Below are positions 56,852-64,000 of a stretch of DNA of 64,000 nucleotides, piece after piece. The position numbers and the translations under genes were made by a program. Each line of letters begins with the position of its first letter. The first letter of the stretch is position 1. The DNA is from Bacteroidales bacterium (GTDB lineage Bacteria > Bacteroidota > Bacteroidia > Bacteroidales > Muribaculaceae): NCBI GenBank assembly GCA_020860515.1, contig JAJBUG010000037.1, positions 1 through 64,000 on the forward strand, in the 5' to 3' direction. The notes beneath the pieces are model-generated. The model was not told where the DNA came from. It ran no database searches and saw only the letters and a program-made list of their open reading frames with translations.

Positions 56852-56928
56852 TTTTAAGTATTAAGTATTAAGTATTAAGTTTTAAGACTAAAGACTAAAG
56901 ACTAAAGACTAAAGACCAAAGACTAATT
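56852..56928 (+). repeat. Eleven in-phase 7-bp repeats inside the ribosomal operon
   Basis: TTTTAAG, three TATTAAG, TTTTAAG, four ACTAAAG, ACCAAAG, ACTAATT follow without a break. They fill the 128-nt spacer between rpmJ and rpsM. No gene is present in the spacer. Confidence 0.9.
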
Positions 56929-56961
56929 CAGCAGCTTAGCTAACAAAAACTACATTACAAT

Positions 56962-57342
56962 ATGGCAGTTAGAATCGTGGGAGTTGACCTCCCCCAAAAC
57001 AAAAGAGGTGAAATAGCCTTGACATATATCTTCGGCATCGGCCGCAGCGCAGCCAAGACCATTCTCGAGAAGGCAGGTGTGCCCGTTGAGATTAAGGTAA
57101 AAGACTGGAGCGATGATCAAGCCGCTCGCGTGCGTGAGGTAATATCAACCGAATATAAGGTAGAAGGCGACCTCCGCAGCGAAATCCAGCTCAATATCAA
57201 GCGCCTTATGGATATCGGTTGCTACCGTGGCATCCGCCACCGCATCGGCTTGCCAGTGCGCGGACAGAGCACCAAGAACAACGCTCGCACCCGCAAGGGC
57301 CGCAAGAAGACCGTTGCTAACAAGAAGAAAGCTACTAAATAA
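56962..57342 (+). CDS. rpsM: 30S ribosomal protein uS13
   Basis: 126 aa ([53 protein letters not shown]). The basic tail contacts the P-site tRNA. It follows the heptamer-repeat spacer. Confidence 0.98.
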   Translation: MAVRIVGVDLPQNKRGEIALTYIFGIGRSAAKTILEKAGVPVEIKVKDWSDDQAARVREVISTEYKVEGDLRSEIQLNIKRLMDIGCYRGIRHRIGLPVRGQSTKNNARTRKGRKKTVANKKKATK

Positions 57343-57351
57343 TACTAAATT

Positions 57352-57741
57352 ATGGCAAAAAAGACAGTCGCAGCAAAGAAGAGAAACGTCAAAGTCAGTG
57401 CCGAAGGCCAGCTTCACGTTCACTCATCTTTCAACAACATCATTGTGTGCTTAGCCAATGCTGAGGGACAGGTAATCTCTTGGTCATCGGCAGGCAAGAT
57501 GGGCTTCCGTGGCTCAAAGAAGAATACACCCTACGCCGCCCAGATGGCAGCTCAGGACTGCGCAAAGGTTGCTTACGACCTTGGCCTACGCAAAGTGAAG
57601 GCTTACGTCAAGGGCCCGGGCAATGGCCGCGAAAGCGCCATTCGCACCGTGCATGGCGCTGGCATCGAAGTGGTAGAGATCATCGACGTTACTCCGCTGC
57701 CCCACAACGGATGCCGTCCGCCTAAGCGCCGCCGCGTTTAA
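57352..57741 (+). CDS. rpsK: 30S ribosomal protein uS11
   Basis: 129 aa: [55 protein letters not shown]. Part of the 30S platform by the E-site mRNA. A 235-nt spacer follows. Confidence 0.98.
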   Translation: MAKKTVAAKKRNVKVSAEGQLHVHSSFNNIIVCLANAEGQVISWSSAGKMGFRGSKKNTPYAAQMAAQDCAKVAYDLGLRKVKAYVKGPGNGRESAIRTVHGAGIEVVEIIDVTPLPHNGCRPPKRRRV

Positions 57742-57976
57742 AATATCAGTAACACTGACATTACACACTGACGCAAGCTTTCCATCAGTAAAAGATCTTT
57801 TAGTAATAAATAACAACACCTATGGGCATATTGCCAGAGACCGTGCGCGACACTATGGCATAAACGTGAAATTAGACTATTAAGAAAAAGCTTTCACCTC
57901 TCTAGTCGCGGCTGCACTACATGCCGTAAATCCGCACCCCCGTCATGGTCAATGCCCCACTGATAATTTTAAAACA
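57742..57976 (+). promoter_or_regulatory. Long leader before rpsD (candidate autoregulatory region)
   Basis: The only spacer over 200 nt in the spc-alpha part. It contains an ATG-initiated 13-codon frame (57822-57863, MGILPETVRDTMA) and short hairpin possibilities, but no -33/-7 promoter I can defend. uS4 regulates its own operon in other bacteria; that it does so here is conjecture. Confidence 0.3.
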
Positions 57977-58585
57977 ATGGCAAGATACATAGGCCCCAAA
58001 ACCAAAATAGCACGCCGATTTGGCGAACCCATCTTCGGACCCGACAAAGTGCTGCAAAAGCGCAACTTCCCCCCGGGCCAGCATGGTGCCAACAAGCGTC
58101 GCAAGACTTCTGAGTATGGTACTCAGCTCCGTGAAAAGCAAAAGGCAAAGTACACCTATGGTGTGCTGGAGAAGCAGTTTGCTAACCTGTTCGACAAGGC
58201 TTCGCGCATGAAGGGTATTACTGGTGAAATCCTGCTCCAACTGCTCGAAAGCCGCCTCGACAATGTGGTATATCGCCTGGGCATCGCTCCTACCCGCGCT
58301 GCTGCGCGCCAGTTGGTGCTCCACCGCCACATCACCGTCAATGGCAAGGTCGTAGGTATTCCTTCATATCAGGTTACTCCTGGCGAAATCATCGGTGTGC
58401 GCGAGCGCTCAAAGAGCCTCGAGGTAATCGCTGATGCATTGGCCGGTTTCAATCACAGCAAATATCCTTGGATTGAATGGGATGAGACACAGAAGGCTGG
58501 CAAATTCCTGCATGTGCCCGAGCGTGCCGACATTCCTGAGAACATCAAAGAGCAGCTGATTGTCGAATTGTATTCAAAGCAATAA
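57977..58585 (+). CDS. rpsD: 30S ribosomal protein uS4
   Basis: 202 aa ([20 protein letters not shown], the [14 protein letters not shown] helix, the S4 RNA-binding domain with [16 protein letters not shown]). It nucleates 30S assembly and lines the mRNA entry site. Confidence 0.98.
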   Translation: MARYIGPKTKIARRFGEPIFGPDKVLQKRNFPPGQHGANKRRKTSEYGTQLREKQKAKYTYGVLEKQFANLFDKASRMKGITGEILLQLLESRLDNVVYRLGIAPTRAAARQLVLHRHITVNGKVVGIPSYQVTPGEIIGVRERSKSLEVIADALAGFNHSKYPWIEWDETQKAGKFLHVPERADIPENIKEQLIVELYSKQ

Positions 58586-58603
58586 CCCCTAAACTTAAGA
58601 TCC

Positions 58604-59599
58604 ATGGCTATATTAGCATTCCAAAAGCCCGACAAGGTGTTGATGTTGGAGGCCGACAACTTCTACGGCAAGTTCGAATTCAAACCCTTGGAGCCTGGAT
58701 ATGGTATCACCGTAGGCAACGCCCTGCGCAGAGTGCTGCTTTCGAGCCTCGAAGGCTACGCTATCGCATCAATCAAGATCGATGGCGTGCAGCATGAGTT
58801 TGATACCATCCCCGGAGTGATGGAGGATGTCACTAACATCATCCTCAATCTCAAGAAGGTTGACCTCAAGCAAATCGTAGAGGACACCGACGACGAGAAG
58901 GTGACCATCACCGTTTCGGGCCAGGACAAGTTTACGGCCGGTGACATCAACAAGGCCCTCAACGGCTTCGAGGTAATGAACAAGGACCTCGTGATTTGTC
59001 ATTTGGATCCTGGGGCAAGCTTTACTATCGAGCTTACTATCAATAAGGGCCGCAGCTGGATCCCCGCTGAGGAGAACCGCAACCCCGACGAGAAGGAGCT
59101 CAACGTGATTGCAATCGACTCAACTTACACTCCCATCAAGAATGTAAAGTACACGGTAGAGAATTACCGTGTCGATCAAAAGACCGACTACGACAAGCTC
59201 ACCCTGGAGATTACCACCAACGGATCAATCCATCCCAAGGAGGCTCTCAAGGAGGCTGCCAAAATCCTGATTTACCACTTCATGCTCTTCAGCGACGAGA
59301 AGATTACTCTCGAGCCTCAGGAGCAGGAGACCAGCGAGGTATTCGACGAGGAAGTGCTGCACATGCGTCAACTCCTCAAGCAGAAGCTCGTGGATATGGA
59401 TCTCTCGGTGCGTGCTCTCAACTGCTTGAAGAGCGCCGAGGTAGAAACTTTGGGCGAACTCGTGGTGTTCAACAAGAACGATCTGTTAAAGTTCCGCAAC
59501 TTCGGCAAGAAGTCGCTCACCGAGCTTGAGGATCTGTTGACCACTCTGAATCTGTCGTTCGGCATGGATATTTCCAAATACAAATTAAATCAAGAGTAA
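58604..59599 (+). CDS. rpoA: DNA-directed RNA polymerase alpha subunit
   Basis: 331 aa. The N-terminal dimerisation domain ([31 protein letters not shown]) and the C-terminal DNA-binding domain ([35 protein letters not shown]) are complete. Confidence 0.98.
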   Translation: MAILAFQKPDKVLMLEADNFYGKFEFKPLEPGYGITVGNALRRVLLSSLEGYAIASIKIDGVQHEFDTIPGVMEDVTNIILNLKKVDLKQIVEDTDDEKVTITVSGQDKFTAGDINKALNGFEVMNKDLVICHLDPGASFTIELTINKGRSWIPAEENRNPDEKELNVIAIDSTYTPIKNVKYTVENYRVDQKTDYDKLTLEITTNGSIHPKEALKEAAKILIYHFMLFSDEKITLEPQEQETSEVFDEEVLHMRQLLKQKLVDMDLSVRALNCLKSAEVETLGELVVFNKNDLLKFRNFGKKSLTELEDLLTTLNLSFGMDISKYKLNQE

Positions 59600-59605
59600 C
59601 CTACA

Positions 59606-60130
59606 ATGAGACACAATAAATCTTTCAACCATCTTAGCCGCAAGAAGGCGCACCGCGACTCTCTGCTGGCCAATATGACGATCTCATTGATCATGCACAA
59701 GCGCATCAACACCACGCTGGCCAAGGCTAAGGCCCTGCGCATGTATGCCGAGCCTCTGATCAACCGCGCCAAGGAGGACACTATGGCTAATCGTCGCCTG
59801 GTGTTCAGCTACCTGCAGAACAAGTATGCCGTATCTGAGCTTTTCAATGATGTGGCTCAGAAGATTGGCGACCGTCCGGGTGGCTACACCCGTATCCTGA
59901 AGACTGGCAACCGCCTTGGTGACAACGCACAGATGTGCTTCATCGAGCTGGTTGACTATAATCCCACTTACAATGCTGCCAAGGGTGCCGAGAAGGCAGC
60001 CAAGAGCACACGCCGCAGCCGCAAGAAGAGCGCAGCTCCCAAGGCTGAAGCTGCTCCCGCTGCCGAAGAGCCCGCTACCGAAGCCCCCAAGGCTGAAGCT
60101 CCCGCAGCAGAAGAGCCCAAGGCCGAGTAA
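59606..60130 (+). CDS. rplQ: 50S ribosomal protein bL17 with Ala/Glu/Pro-rich tail
   Basis: 174 aa. The first 115 residues ([31 protein letters not shown] region, [17 protein letters not shown]) are bL17; the last 55 are an Ala-Lys-Pro-Glu-rich tail ([11 protein letters not shown]) typical of Bacteroidota. Last gene of the alpha operon. Confidence 0.97.
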   Translation: MRHNKSFNHLSRKKAHRDSLLANMTISLIMHKRINTTLAKAKALRMYAEPLINRAKEDTMANRRLVFSYLQNKYAVSELFNDVAQKIGDRPGGYTRILKTGNRLGDNAQMCFIELVDYNPTYNAAKGAEKAAKSTRRSRKKSAAPKAEAAPAAEEPATEAPKAEAPAAEEPKAE

Positions 60131-60144
60131 AAGGGTAATATGCT

Positions 60145-60182
60145 AAAAAAGGTCCGCTATCCAAAGATGGCGGACTTTTTTT
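60145..60182 (+). terminator. Terminator of the ribosomal cluster
   Basis: GTCCGC (60152-60157) pairs with GCGGAC (60170-60175), extended by ATC/GAT inside and flanked by A6 and T7. It can work on both strands, serving the convergent ATPase gene at 60185 too. Confidence 0.85.
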
Positions 60183-60184
60183 AT

Positions 60185-61315
60185 TTACCTTGGTGATTGG
60201 CGTTTGATCCAGATTTCGAAGAAGGGGTCGTTGACGGTGTAGATACCAAGGTGGGTTGTGATAAGATCGCGGTCGAGAAGCACGCGGCTTGCCCCTAATA
60301 CCGAACTGGCTGAAATCAGGCTATGCTTTCTTATAAAGGCAGAGCTCTGGATATTCTGTGCTTCACCGTCCACTGCTATGGCTTGCAGCAGGGCATACTG
60401 TGTTTCTGATAATTGATAACGAAGCGACACGTACGAATCATTCTGGATTTTCAGAATCTCAGTTATAGCTATCTCGATTTGATCGCTATTGCAGGTTTCA
60501 CCCTCAGGTGTATTGGCATACATTATGTTCATCACTCTGTGCATGGGGGCAGTGATACCTCGAAATAGGCTGTACACCTGCTTTGCAGTGTCAATTGCCA
60601 AGGTCTTATTTCCTTTTTTAAAGAGCTTAACACAGAATTCTGCATATATATCTTCTGAAATCAACGGAAGATTCATTAATATGGTTGAGGCAAAAAATGG
60701 TCGCGAGGGCGAGGTGAAAATTTCAGTCATCAAATGCCGATGGGATCCCGAGAATATAAAGCGTGTGGTGGTGCAATGCTGAATGTAAGTGCGCAGCAAG
60801 GCTTCCACCTTCCAAGCATCCTTGTATTTGGTGATTTGCTGAAACTCGTCTATGGCGATGATACAGGGCGATTCCGCAGAATTGAGATATTTGAAAATTT
60901 CATCAAGGGTGATGTCAGGCACAAAACTTTGGCCAATTCCAATATTCCAAATCGGCATCCCATTGATATCAAATGAAATTTGTGATTTCAAAGAGGTGAG
61001 AAATTCTATGAATCTGTTAATCCATACCTTGCCCTTGGGTTTTAATGCCTTGGTGATGGCATTGCCGAGGTTGATTACAAATTCCCTAAAAGATTTTGTG
61101 GAATAAATATCCACACTGACAGTGATGTATTCATCTTTTATCTCTGGCTGATTGAAAACATGGCTAATAAGGTCGGTTTTGCCGATACGCCTGGGAGAGA
61201 TCAACACTACGTCGTTGCCATTGGTAAGGTATTTTACCATCAGTTTCGTCTCATTTTCTCGGTCACAGAAAAGCTCTGGACCTGCATAACTATTTATTAC
61301 AAATGGATTTTTCAT
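60185..61315 (-). CDS. ATP-binding protein of the archaeal-ATPase type (PF01637-like)
   Basis: 376 aa. Walker A SPRRIGKTDL (about residues 41-50) and Walker B CIIAIDEFQQI (about 150-160) identify a STAND/MNS-type P-loop ATPase; FIFSGSHRHLM is the sensor region. A winged-helix-like part follows (LSETQYALLQAIA). The C-terminal YTVNDPFFEIWIKR motif is typical. Function unknown; such genes are sporadic and may act in defence or toxin control. The promoter lies at 61339-61346 with 14-bp repeats upstream. Confidence 0.8.
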   Translation of the reverse strand: MKNPFVINSYAGPELFCDRENETKLMVKYLTNGNDVVLISPRRIGKTDLISHVFNQPEIKDEYITVSVDIYSTKSFREFVINLGNAITKALKPKGKVWINRFIEFLTSLKSQISFDINGMPIWNIGIGQSFVPDITLDEIFKYLNSAESPCIIAIDEFQQITKYKDAWKVEALLRTYIQHCTTTRFIFSGSHRHLMTEIFTSPSRPFFASTILMNLPLISEDIYAEFCVKLFKKGNKTLAIDTAKQVYSLFRGITAPMHRVMNIMYANTPEGETCNSDQIEIAITEILKIQNDSYVSLRYQLSETQYALLQAIAVDGEAQNIQSSAFIRKHSLISASSVLGASRVLLDRDLITTHLGIYTVNDPFFEIWIKRQSPR

Positions 61316-61338
61316 TGCACTTACCGTTAATTTTTAGG

Positions 61339-61346
61339 CAAAGTTA
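61339..61346 (-). promoter_or_regulatory. -7 box of the ATPase gene
   Basis: Minus strand TAACTTTG (61346-61339), 24 nt before the ATG at 61315. Confidence 0.6.
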
Positions 61347-61360
61347 CAAAATTTTCACCA

Positions 61361-61450
61361 ATCATACAAATTATATGATACAAATCGTATGATATAAATC
61401 GTATGATACAAAATGTGTGATATTAATTGTATGATACAATTTGTATGATG
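61361..61450. repeat. Six 14-bp direct repeats upstream of the ATPase promoter
   Basis: The consensus is ATGATACAAATCGT, repeated in phase from 61361 to 61444, with a partial seventh. They lie about 15-105 bp upstream of the -7 box, where a regulator could bind on one DNA face after each helical turn and a third. From 61451 to 61668 I see no supported gene, only a 24-codon frame ending in YDITHGSFS. Confidence 0.75.
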
Positions 61451-61668
61451 TGGGAATGTTGGAAAAAACTTTAGGAGAAAATTAGCCCAGTGGCTAATCG
61501 CCGTGGCGTAATGGCTCGCGTACTTGAAAAGATGAAAGCCTTCTTCGCCAAATTCTACGACATCACCCACGGCTCATTTTCATAAAAATTTTTAATAAGC
61601 TAAGCATAAATGCCCATGCATGTTGTATGCCTAAAGAAAGGTGCGCACTATGGAATCAAGTGGAAGGG

Positions 61669-63564
61669 TTACAGTCCTTTTATGTAGGCGTGGAGCTGCC
61701 CGTAGAATGGGTGGCGACTGAGGGTTGAGGAGTCGCCGAGGATTACGAGCTTCATGCGGGCGCGGGTTATGGCCACATTCATGCGTCGAAGGTCGCCTAA
61801 GAAACCAATTTGTCCCTCATCATTGGCTCGAACGAGGCTTACCAAGATCACATCGCGCTCCTGCCCCTGAAAACCATCCACAGTGTTGATGCTAATCAAG
61901 TGCTTCACCCCTCTCAATGCATTTGATGCTTTCAGGCAATGGCGCAAATATTGCACCTGAGCCTTATAGGGAGATATCACACCAAAGTCAATCTTCTCAT
62001 CCAGGATTCGCTCCTTGGTAATCTTACTGACATAATCTTCGAGCCACTGCATTAGCAACTGCGCTTCTGACTTATTGATGCGTCCAAAGCTTTCGCCCAC
62101 AAATTCCTCCTTGAAATCCATATCAGCAGTATCAACCCACTCGATAGGAATGTCAAAATTCAAGATGCCGCGACTCTCAACCCCTGGAGCTGCTTCGAGC
62201 CGCCCTCCGTAGAACCACATCGAGGGAAAGTGCATAATCTCGCGGCACATGCGATATTGCGTGCGAAGCAAGGTCACAGCCGTAGGCTTGGAATCCGCTA
62301 CATACTCCATCAGAGTGCGGTCGAGACCTCGGCGCTGAGCCTCATAACACTTCACTGTGGCTGGCAACTGTTTATGATCGCCAGCAAGCACCACGCGGTC
62401 GGCCTTGCGAATAGCAATCCAGCAAGCAGCCTCAAGTGCTTGAGCCGCCTCGTCGATAAAGAGAGTGCCAAACTTATGACCATATAGCAGTCTGTGATTG
62501 CTGCTCACAAGGGTTGATGCCACCACATTGGCCTGAGCAAAGAGGTCGGCATTGATGCGTATCTCTAACCCTGTGGCTCGGTCCTGCAAGCGATGGATAC
62601 GGCTGCGAATACCTTCGCGCTCATCGCGGGTGCCTCGCCGCGCTTTTCCTTTCAGGGCACGCAGTTCCTTGCGGATAGCCCAAAGCTCAGAATAGCAAGG
62701 ATGATCTTCAAATCTCCGCTCATAGGTAAACGACAGCATCTTGTCATTCACGCGCGATGGATTGCCAATGCGCAGCACATTCACGCCTCGGTCAACCAGC
62801 TTCTCACAAATCCAGTCAACCGCTGTATTGCTCTGTGCGCACACCAGCACTTGGGGTTCGCGGTGCAAAGTCTCATAAATAGCTTCAACCAAAGTGGTGG
62901 TTTTTCCTGTGCCAGGAGGGCCATGCACGATGGCTACATCGCGGCAACCGAGCACCTTGTTTACTGCCGCTTCTTGCAACGAGTTTAGCCAAGGAAAACG
63001 CATTGGATATAGCTCGCGGCTCTGAGGCTCGCCATTGCCAAGCAGCAAATCCCTAAGCTCAGCCAAGCGATTTCCCTTGGAATTGATTACCGATGAAAGG
63101 GCTTCGAACATTGCCTGGTAGCTGGTCTCATCGAAGAATAGTTGCACACCCAGGCCTTCCTTTCCCTCCAGTTCGGCGATAGCTGCACTTCCAGGCATTG
63201 CCACTACCATACGATCGTCGCTGGCATAACTCACGATAGCCTTGGTGTTGAAATAATGGAGAGTGCCATCGGAAAGTTGACGGAAGAAACAGACCTGCTT
63301 TCCGAATTCAAAATTATGCTCGATATCTGTGTCGGAATCTCTTGTGATTTCCAATACCAACTGGTTGAGGGAATTGTAATAATTGCGTCCAAGCTTCACT
63401 GGCCACCAGCACATGCCACGATTTACCTTGCGCATCACGCCCATGCTTTCGGTCTGCCGGCGGAATTCTTCCTTTTCATATTCATATTCCATCCTCAACA
63501 ACAATTGTTGACGATGCAAGTGGGCTTGAGGCGTTTCCTTTATTTCTTTCTTTTTGTTAGTCAT
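61669..63564 (-). CDS. SF1 DNA/RNA helicase of the IGHMBP2/DNA2-NAM7 type
   Basis: 631 aa. Walker A GPPGTGKTTTLVEA, motif II DEAAQALEA, motif III GDHKQLPAT, motif V (INTVDGFQGQERD) and motif VI (VAITRAR) are all present. The N-terminal 190 residues hold the 1B/stalk region typical of IGHMBP2-like helicases. It unwinds nucleic acids 5' to 3' in the cytoplasm; the in vivo role in bacteria is unclear. Divergent from the MFS gene through a mirrored promoter. Confidence 0.9.
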   Translation of the reverse strand: MTNKKKEIKETPQAHLHRQQLLLRMEYEYEKEEFRRQTESMGVMRKVNRGMCWWPVKLGRNYYNSLNQLVLEITRDSDTDIEHNFEFGKQVCFFRQLSDGTLHYFNTKAIVSYASDDRMVVAMPGSAAIAELEGKEGLGVQLFFDETSYQAMFEALSSVINSKGNRLAELRDLLLGNGEPQSRELYPMRFPWLNSLQEAAVNKVLGCRDVAIVHGPPGTGKTTTLVEAIYETLHREPQVLVCAQSNTAVDWICEKLVDRGVNVLRIGNPSRVNDKMLSFTYERRFEDHPCYSELWAIRKELRALKGKARRGTRDEREGIRSRIHRLQDRATGLEIRINADLFAQANVVASTLVSSNHRLLYGHKFGTLFIDEAAQALEAACWIAIRKADRVVLAGDHKQLPATVKCYEAQRRGLDRTLMEYVADSKPTAVTLLRTQYRMCREIMHFPSMWFYGGRLEAAPGVESRGILNFDIPIEWVDTADMDFKEEFVGESFGRINKSEAQLLMQWLEDYVSKITKERILDEKIDFGVISPYKAQVQYLRHCLKASNALRGVKHLISINTVDGFQGQERDVILVSLVRANDEGQIGFLGDLRRMNVAITRARMKLVILGDSSTLSRHPFYGQLHAYIKGL

Positions 63565-63610
63565 AGGTGGTCAGGTTACTAAAACAATGAAAAAATCTAA
63601 TTAAAAAGTA

Positions 63611-63683
63611 CTCGTCATTTTCACACTGCAAAATTACTCATTTTGGGAGAAAATGAGTAATTTTGCAATGAGAAAATGACGAG
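63611..63683. promoter_or_regulatory. Mirrored divergent promoters in a 34-bp inverted repeat
   Basis: The arms 63611-63644 and 63650-63683 are inverted repeats with 32 of 34 positions matching around GGGAG. Each arm holds a perfect -7 box (minus TAATTTTG at 63637-63630; plus TAATTTTG at 63658-63665), one for the helicase and one for the MFS gene. Confidence 0.75.
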
Positions 63684-63685
63684 AG

Positions 63686-64000
63686 ATGAATTTGATTCAG
63701 AAATTTAAGGCGATAGCTGGGCTGCCCACTTTTCCTGTGCTGTTGGCTCTCTGCGCTACGCACTGCTTCAACGACATGCTGCAGTCGGTGATAACCGCTG
63801 TGTACCCGATGATAAAGCTCGACCTTGGGCTTAACTTTGCCGAGATTGGCCTGATTACATTGGTATATCAGATTGCGGCATCGGTGTTTCAGCCAGTAGT
63901 GGGCTTGGTATTCGATAAGCATCCAGTGGCATCGAGCCTGCGCATAAGCACGGTGAGCACGGCCAGCGGCTTGGCAGTACTGGCGTTTGCCAATTCCTTG
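63686..64000 (+). CDS. MFS transporter, partial (Fsr-like)
   Basis: 105 codons from the ATG at 63686 run off the window. MNLIQKFKAIAGLP precedes the first helices; HCFNDMLQSVITAVYPM and FAEIGLITLVYQIAASVFQP are typical of the fosmidomycin-resistance type of major facilitator. It would be an inner-membrane drug or sugar exporter. Identified from the N-terminal third only. Confidence 0.8.
   Translation, partial: MNLIQKFKAIAGLPTFPVLLALCATHCFNDMLQSVITAVYPMIKLDLGLNFAEIGLITLVYQIAASVFQPVVGLVFDKHPVASSLRISTVSTASGLAVLAFANSL

Noticed and set aside
61511..61585. 24-codon frame ending YDITHGSFS
   Set aside because: It looks partly protein-like and may be the tail of a lost gene, but it is too short and isolated to annotate.

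Overview
The window reads as one chromosomal segment of a Bacteroidales bacterium, probably from the Muribaculaceae/Prevotellaceae side of the order; the family assignment is inference. The supports are: recurrent Bacteroidota promoters (a TTTG-like -33 box about 19-22 nt before TAnnTTTG), almost no Shine-Dalgarno sequences, a small DUF4295 ribosomal protein gene behind rpmG, DUF3127, TamA as a lipoprotein beside TamB, and a four-gene 2-oxoacid:ferredoxin oxidoreductase of the Bacteroides type.

Layout. 1-1.6 kb: a small accessory cluster (two unknown proteins, an XRE-type regulator, a candidate small RNA) ending at tRNA-Arg(CCT). 1.8-4.7 kb: the oxidoreductase operon, minus strand. 5.0-12.1 kb: tamB-tamA, minus strand. 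12.3-13.9 kb: a four-helix-bundle gene broken at a U UUU UUA heptamer and ending in collagen-like repeats, a GC-rich minisatellite, and a strongly structured, possibly transcribed region. 13.9-19.9 kb: type I restriction-modification genes hsdM-hsdS-hsdR, with hsdS and hsdR each broken by a one-base shift. 20.0-24.8 kb: a gene graveyard (two HNH-endonuclease relics sharing a 189-bp direct repeat, ATPase relics, a degenerate beta-lactamase-like gene) around one intact CE7 esterase. 24.9-31.2 kb: M13 peptidase, rpmB-rpmG-DUF4295, DUF3127, gpmI, comF, tRNA-Cys. 31.3-36.4 kb: a truncated AAA ATPase, then a probable island with a secreted protein, a membrane-bound TPR/HTH regulator and a RelE-like toxin relic, bounded by a duplicated 3' end of ettA. 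36.4-41.4 kb: ettA, def, a GxxExxY gene inside an inverted-repeat cassette, ruvX, tsaC-like, an acetyltransferase-like gene. 41.6-60.1 kb: the complete str-S10-spc-alpha ribosomal cluster (rpsL to rplQ, with fusA, secY, map, infA, rpoA), all intact. 60.2-64 kb: an ATPase, an SF1 helicase, and the start of an MFS transporter.

How it works together. The core genes are translation, outer-membrane assembly and central metabolism and show no frame damage. The accessory genes between 12 and 24 kb are nearly all broken by single-base or segmental lesions. Intergenic spacers carry several short repeat families. The most interesting links a related short motif (ACGArAATCwACGAA-like and GACGAGAGATACGAA) found as perfect palindromes at 27.9 and 31.1 kb and as the inverted borders of the GxxExxY nuclease-like gene at 38.76-39.29 kb.
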